DNA of 64,000 nt. Source: Paenibacillus sedimenti. Its GTDB lineage: Bacteria; Bacillota; Bacilli; Paenibacillales; NBRC-103111. The stretch is from contig NZ_JACVVD010000001.1 of NCBI RefSeq assembly GCF_014534655.1, forward strand, positions 372,001 to 436,000, in the 5' to 3' direction. The position numbers were made by a program, and so were the translations under genes. This document shows positions 61,939 to 64,000 of this stretch, in pieces (the stretch's first letter is position 1; each line of letters starts with the position of its first letter). The notes below the pieces were generated by a model. That model saw only the letters and a list, made by a program, of their open reading frames with translations, did not search any database and was not told the DNA's origin.

Positions 61939-64000
61939 GTGAAGAGGCGCATACTTTTTCTCGTGATGATGATCAGCTTTGTACTCATTCTTGCTTCTTG
62001 CCGGGAAGAGGGGCCGCAGCGCATGGATATGAAGAAGTGGAGTCAGTCCGCTACCTATAGCAATCCTATGGAATTGGCTGAAGAGTGGGACGAATACGGA
62101 ATCGGCGATCCCTTTGTACTTCGCTATAACGGCATGTACTATTTGTACTGCAGTACGCGGGACGATCAGATTGGCGTTAAGGCGTGGAGCTCGGCAGATC
62201 TAGCCAATTGGAAGCCGGAGGGACTCGTTACAGAGGAGCCTTTGACCCAAGGCGCATACGCGCCGGAAGTCGTCTATTGGAACGGTTATTTCTATATGTA
62301 CACGTCTCCTGGAGGCGGCGGACATTATGTGCTGCGCAGCGACAGTCCCACAGGTCCGTTTAAGATTCAGACGGAAAATCTGGGAATGACGATCGACGGC
62401 TCGGTGTTCGTTGACGATGACGGCAAATGGTATTTTACGCGTGCATCCGACCGGGGCATCGTGGCCCACGAAATGACCGATCCTTATACGTTCGGTTCGG
62501 CCAGGTTGATCCCGGAAGCCTACATGCAGCACTGGACAGAGGGCTCGATGATATGGAAAAGACACGGTAAATACCTGATGACGTATACAGGTAATCATGT
62601 CTTCAGTACCGGTTACCGAATCCAGTATTCCATTTCCGACAAAGGAACGTTAGGTCCGTACCGAACGCCGAAAAACAATCCGTTCGTGATCAGCACCGAT
62701 GACGCGTTTAACGGCCTTGGCCACAGTTCGACGGTGCTCGGGCCTGATCTGGACTCGTATTATTTGGTCTATCACAATCTGATAGGAGCTTCAACGAAAG
62801 GTCCTCCCATACGCATGCTGAACATTGACCGTTTGCAGTTTAACGGCGATCGCATGTCGCTGCTTGGGCCTACTTATGACATGAACCGGCCTGCAGCCCG
62901 CATGCCTGATTTTGCATCGAAAGAGGTGCTTCCCGGAACTACGGCCGGTTGGAAGCAAGAGCAGATGAAGGGGATGACGTTCGTCGTCAGCGAATCCGAG
63001 ACTGACCCGACGTTCACAGCGGAGTATAATTTCCGCGCCATGGCAGCGGGTGGAGCCTCACCAAGCATGGGTGTCGTTTTTGCATACGAGAATGGGAAAA
63101 ATTATATGTTTGCTGGTGTGAACGGAAATCATGAGCTGACTTTACATGCTGTAAAGGATGGAAATGCGAGTCTGTTATCCAAAGCACAGCTCCCTAATGA
63201 AACGGATTTAAGCAAGCTGCATACCGTCCGGGTTGAATGTTATGACGGGGCTATTCACGTGTATTGGGACCAGATGCACAAAATCGAGGCAGATACTCAG
63301 GTCCGAGGCGGTAAAATTGGCTACTTGTACGATATCTCGGCGGTTCCTGCTATTTTATTCACAGCTTATAGCAACGACGCAGGGGGAAGCAGCGACCATG
63401 AAACCGTTAAACCGATACCTGGTAACATCGAGGCTGTGCATCACTTGAAAGACAAGGGCCGTGGTTATTCCGATGCAGGATCGGACGACAAACGAGTTAC
63501 GGATGACGGCAGTCGCTCAGCCGAATTGCCTAACGCCGATGACTGGCTTCAGTATCATGTTCAGGTTAAGAAGGCAGGAACTTATGGCATCGATATGGAT
63601 TTGCTGCCTGTTGAAGATGAGACAACCATTGAAATTGCCGCAGGCGGGGAGAAGCAGCAGTTTGTGCTGCAGGGAAGAGGTCATACGGACTCAAAGTGGG
63701 AACGAATACGCATAGGAAGTATGGAACTTCAAGAAGGCTATGCCGGACTAAAAGTCAGTGTTCTGAGAGGCTCGCTTTCGTTCCGAACGATGACGTTTTA
63801 TTCAAGCGGAGAAGCTTTTACGCCCATCGAAAATGTGCCGAAACGGATGGTGGGCATGTGGATTCCTGTGGACGGCGGATATGAAACCCGCTCGCATGAG
63901 TACATCAAAACATTCGCAGGCAGCGAAGATTGGACCGATTACCGAATGGATGCCGAGTTCCACTATCCGACCGACCCGACAAGCGATGCCGGCTTACTGA
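61939..64000 (+). CDS. GH43-family glycoside hydrolase lipoprotein (3' end outside window)
   Basis: The frame is open from GTG 61939 (after AAGGAAGGAG) to the end of the window, at least 687 codons. Lipoprotein signal LASC (Cys21). The five-bladed GH43 propeller follows: base Asp in GIGDPFVLRYNGMYYLYCS, pKa-modulating Asp in TIDGSVFVDDDGKWYF and acid Glu in WTEGSMIWKRHGKYLMTY. After about residue 330 a concanavalin-like domain and a CBM6-like region (NADDWLQYHVQVKKAGTYGI) follow. Such enzymes remove arabinose or xylose from plant glycans; here membrane-anchored and probably in the same operon as the importer, so products would be taken up at once. Confidence 0.88.
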   Translation, partial: MKRRILFLVMMISFVLILASCREEGPQRMDMKKWSQSATYSNPMELAEEWDEYGIGDPFVLRYNGMYYLYCSTRDDQIGVKAWSSADLANWKPEGLVTEEPLTQGAYAPEVVYWNGYFYMYTSPGGGGHYVLRSDSPTGPFKIQTENLGMTIDGSVFVDDDGKWYFTRASDRGIVAHEMTDPYTFGSARLIPEAYMQHWTEGSMIWKRHGKYLMTYTGNHVFSTGYRIQYSISDKGTLGPYRTPKNNPFVISTDDAFNGLGHSSTVLGPDLDSYYLVYHNLIGASTKGPPIRMLNIDRLQFNGDRMSLLGPTYDMNRPAARMPDFASKEVLPGTTAGWKQEQMKGMTFVVSESETDPTFTAEYNFRAMAAGGASPSMGVVFAYENGKNYMFAGVNGNHELTLHAVKDGNASLLSKAQLPNETDLSKLHTVRVECYDGAIHVYWDQMHKIEADTQVRGGKIGYLYDISAVPAILFTAYSNDAGGSSDHETVKPIPGNIEAVHHLKDKGRGYSDAGSDDKRVTDDGSRSAELPNADDWLQYHVQVKKAGTYGIDMDLLPVEDETTIEIAAGGEKQQFVLQGRGHTDSKWERIRIGSMELQEGYAGLKVSVLRGSLSFRTMTFYSSGEAFTPIENVPKRMVGMWIPVDGGYETRSHEYIKTFAGSEDWTDYRMDAEFHYPTDPTSDAGLL

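Overview
The window reads as a chromosomal segment of a Paenibacillus-like Gram-positive bacterium (Paenibacillaceae). This is inferred from strong AGGAGG-type ribosome sites with several TTG/GTG starts, LplABC-type sugar transporters, AraC-type regulators with extracytoplasmic sensors, an S-layer-homology enzyme, a nonribosomal peptide synthetase beside a diaminobutyrate-type aminotransferase, and a B. subtilis-like yes/lpl pectin gene set. No rRNA, tRNA or CRISPR array was seen.

Layout. (1) 1-9.2 kb: the 3' end of a lipopeptide-type NRPS cluster: last module plus thioesterase, a pair of ABC exporter half-subunits, and an EctB-like aminotransferase. (2) 9.2-10.6 kb: an IS200/IS605-type element with TnpB only, followed by an unrecognised gene and a threonine-aldolase-like gene. 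(3) 13-21.3 kb: an AT-richer, partly decayed fructan/difructose-anhydride island: AraC regulator, GH172 remnant, an ABC importer, an intact GH91 enzyme without a signal peptide, an AraC remnant and a broken GH32 gene. (4) 21.4-27.3 kb: a sucrose/levan block: a sacB-like leader (promoter, antiterminator target, terminator), two tandem secreted GH68 levansucrases, PTS EIIBC and EIIA, and a BglG/LicT-type antiterminator, followed by a LacI-family remnant. (5) 27.7-43.8 kb: a rhamnogalacturonan/pectin locus: YesS-like sensor-regulator, PL26, GH105, GH42 on the opposite strand, an LplBCA-type importer, PL22, a sulfatase and a DUF1961 (YesU-like) protein. Three promoters in this locus share an unusual A-tract 'AAAAAAGT' box that abuts the -35 element. 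(6) 44-53.4 kb: stand-alone genes on both strands (secreted GHL10/DUF187 protein, SLH 5'-nucleotidase, metallo-hydrolase, SRPBCC protein, aldo/keto reductase) separated by intergenic repeats. (7) 53.5-64 kb: another glycan cluster: a golvesin-like domain remnant, a secreted multidomain propeller protein, an ArsR regulator with a large C-terminal extension, an ABC sugar importer, a membrane acyltransferase and a GH43 lipoprotein cut by the window end.

How it works together. Most of the window is a set of substrate-specific glycan cassettes, each with its own regulator, importer and hydrolases. Levansucrases act outside the cell on sucrose while the PTS imports sugar as phosphate. The antiterminator matches the RNA target in the levansucrase leader. 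The pectin locus appears to import unsaturated rhamnogalacturonan or galacturonan oligomers and finish their degradation in the cytoplasm. The fructan island contains three gene remnants plus a frameshift that removed the GH32 nucleophile, so it looks like a pathway in the course of loss or rearrangement.
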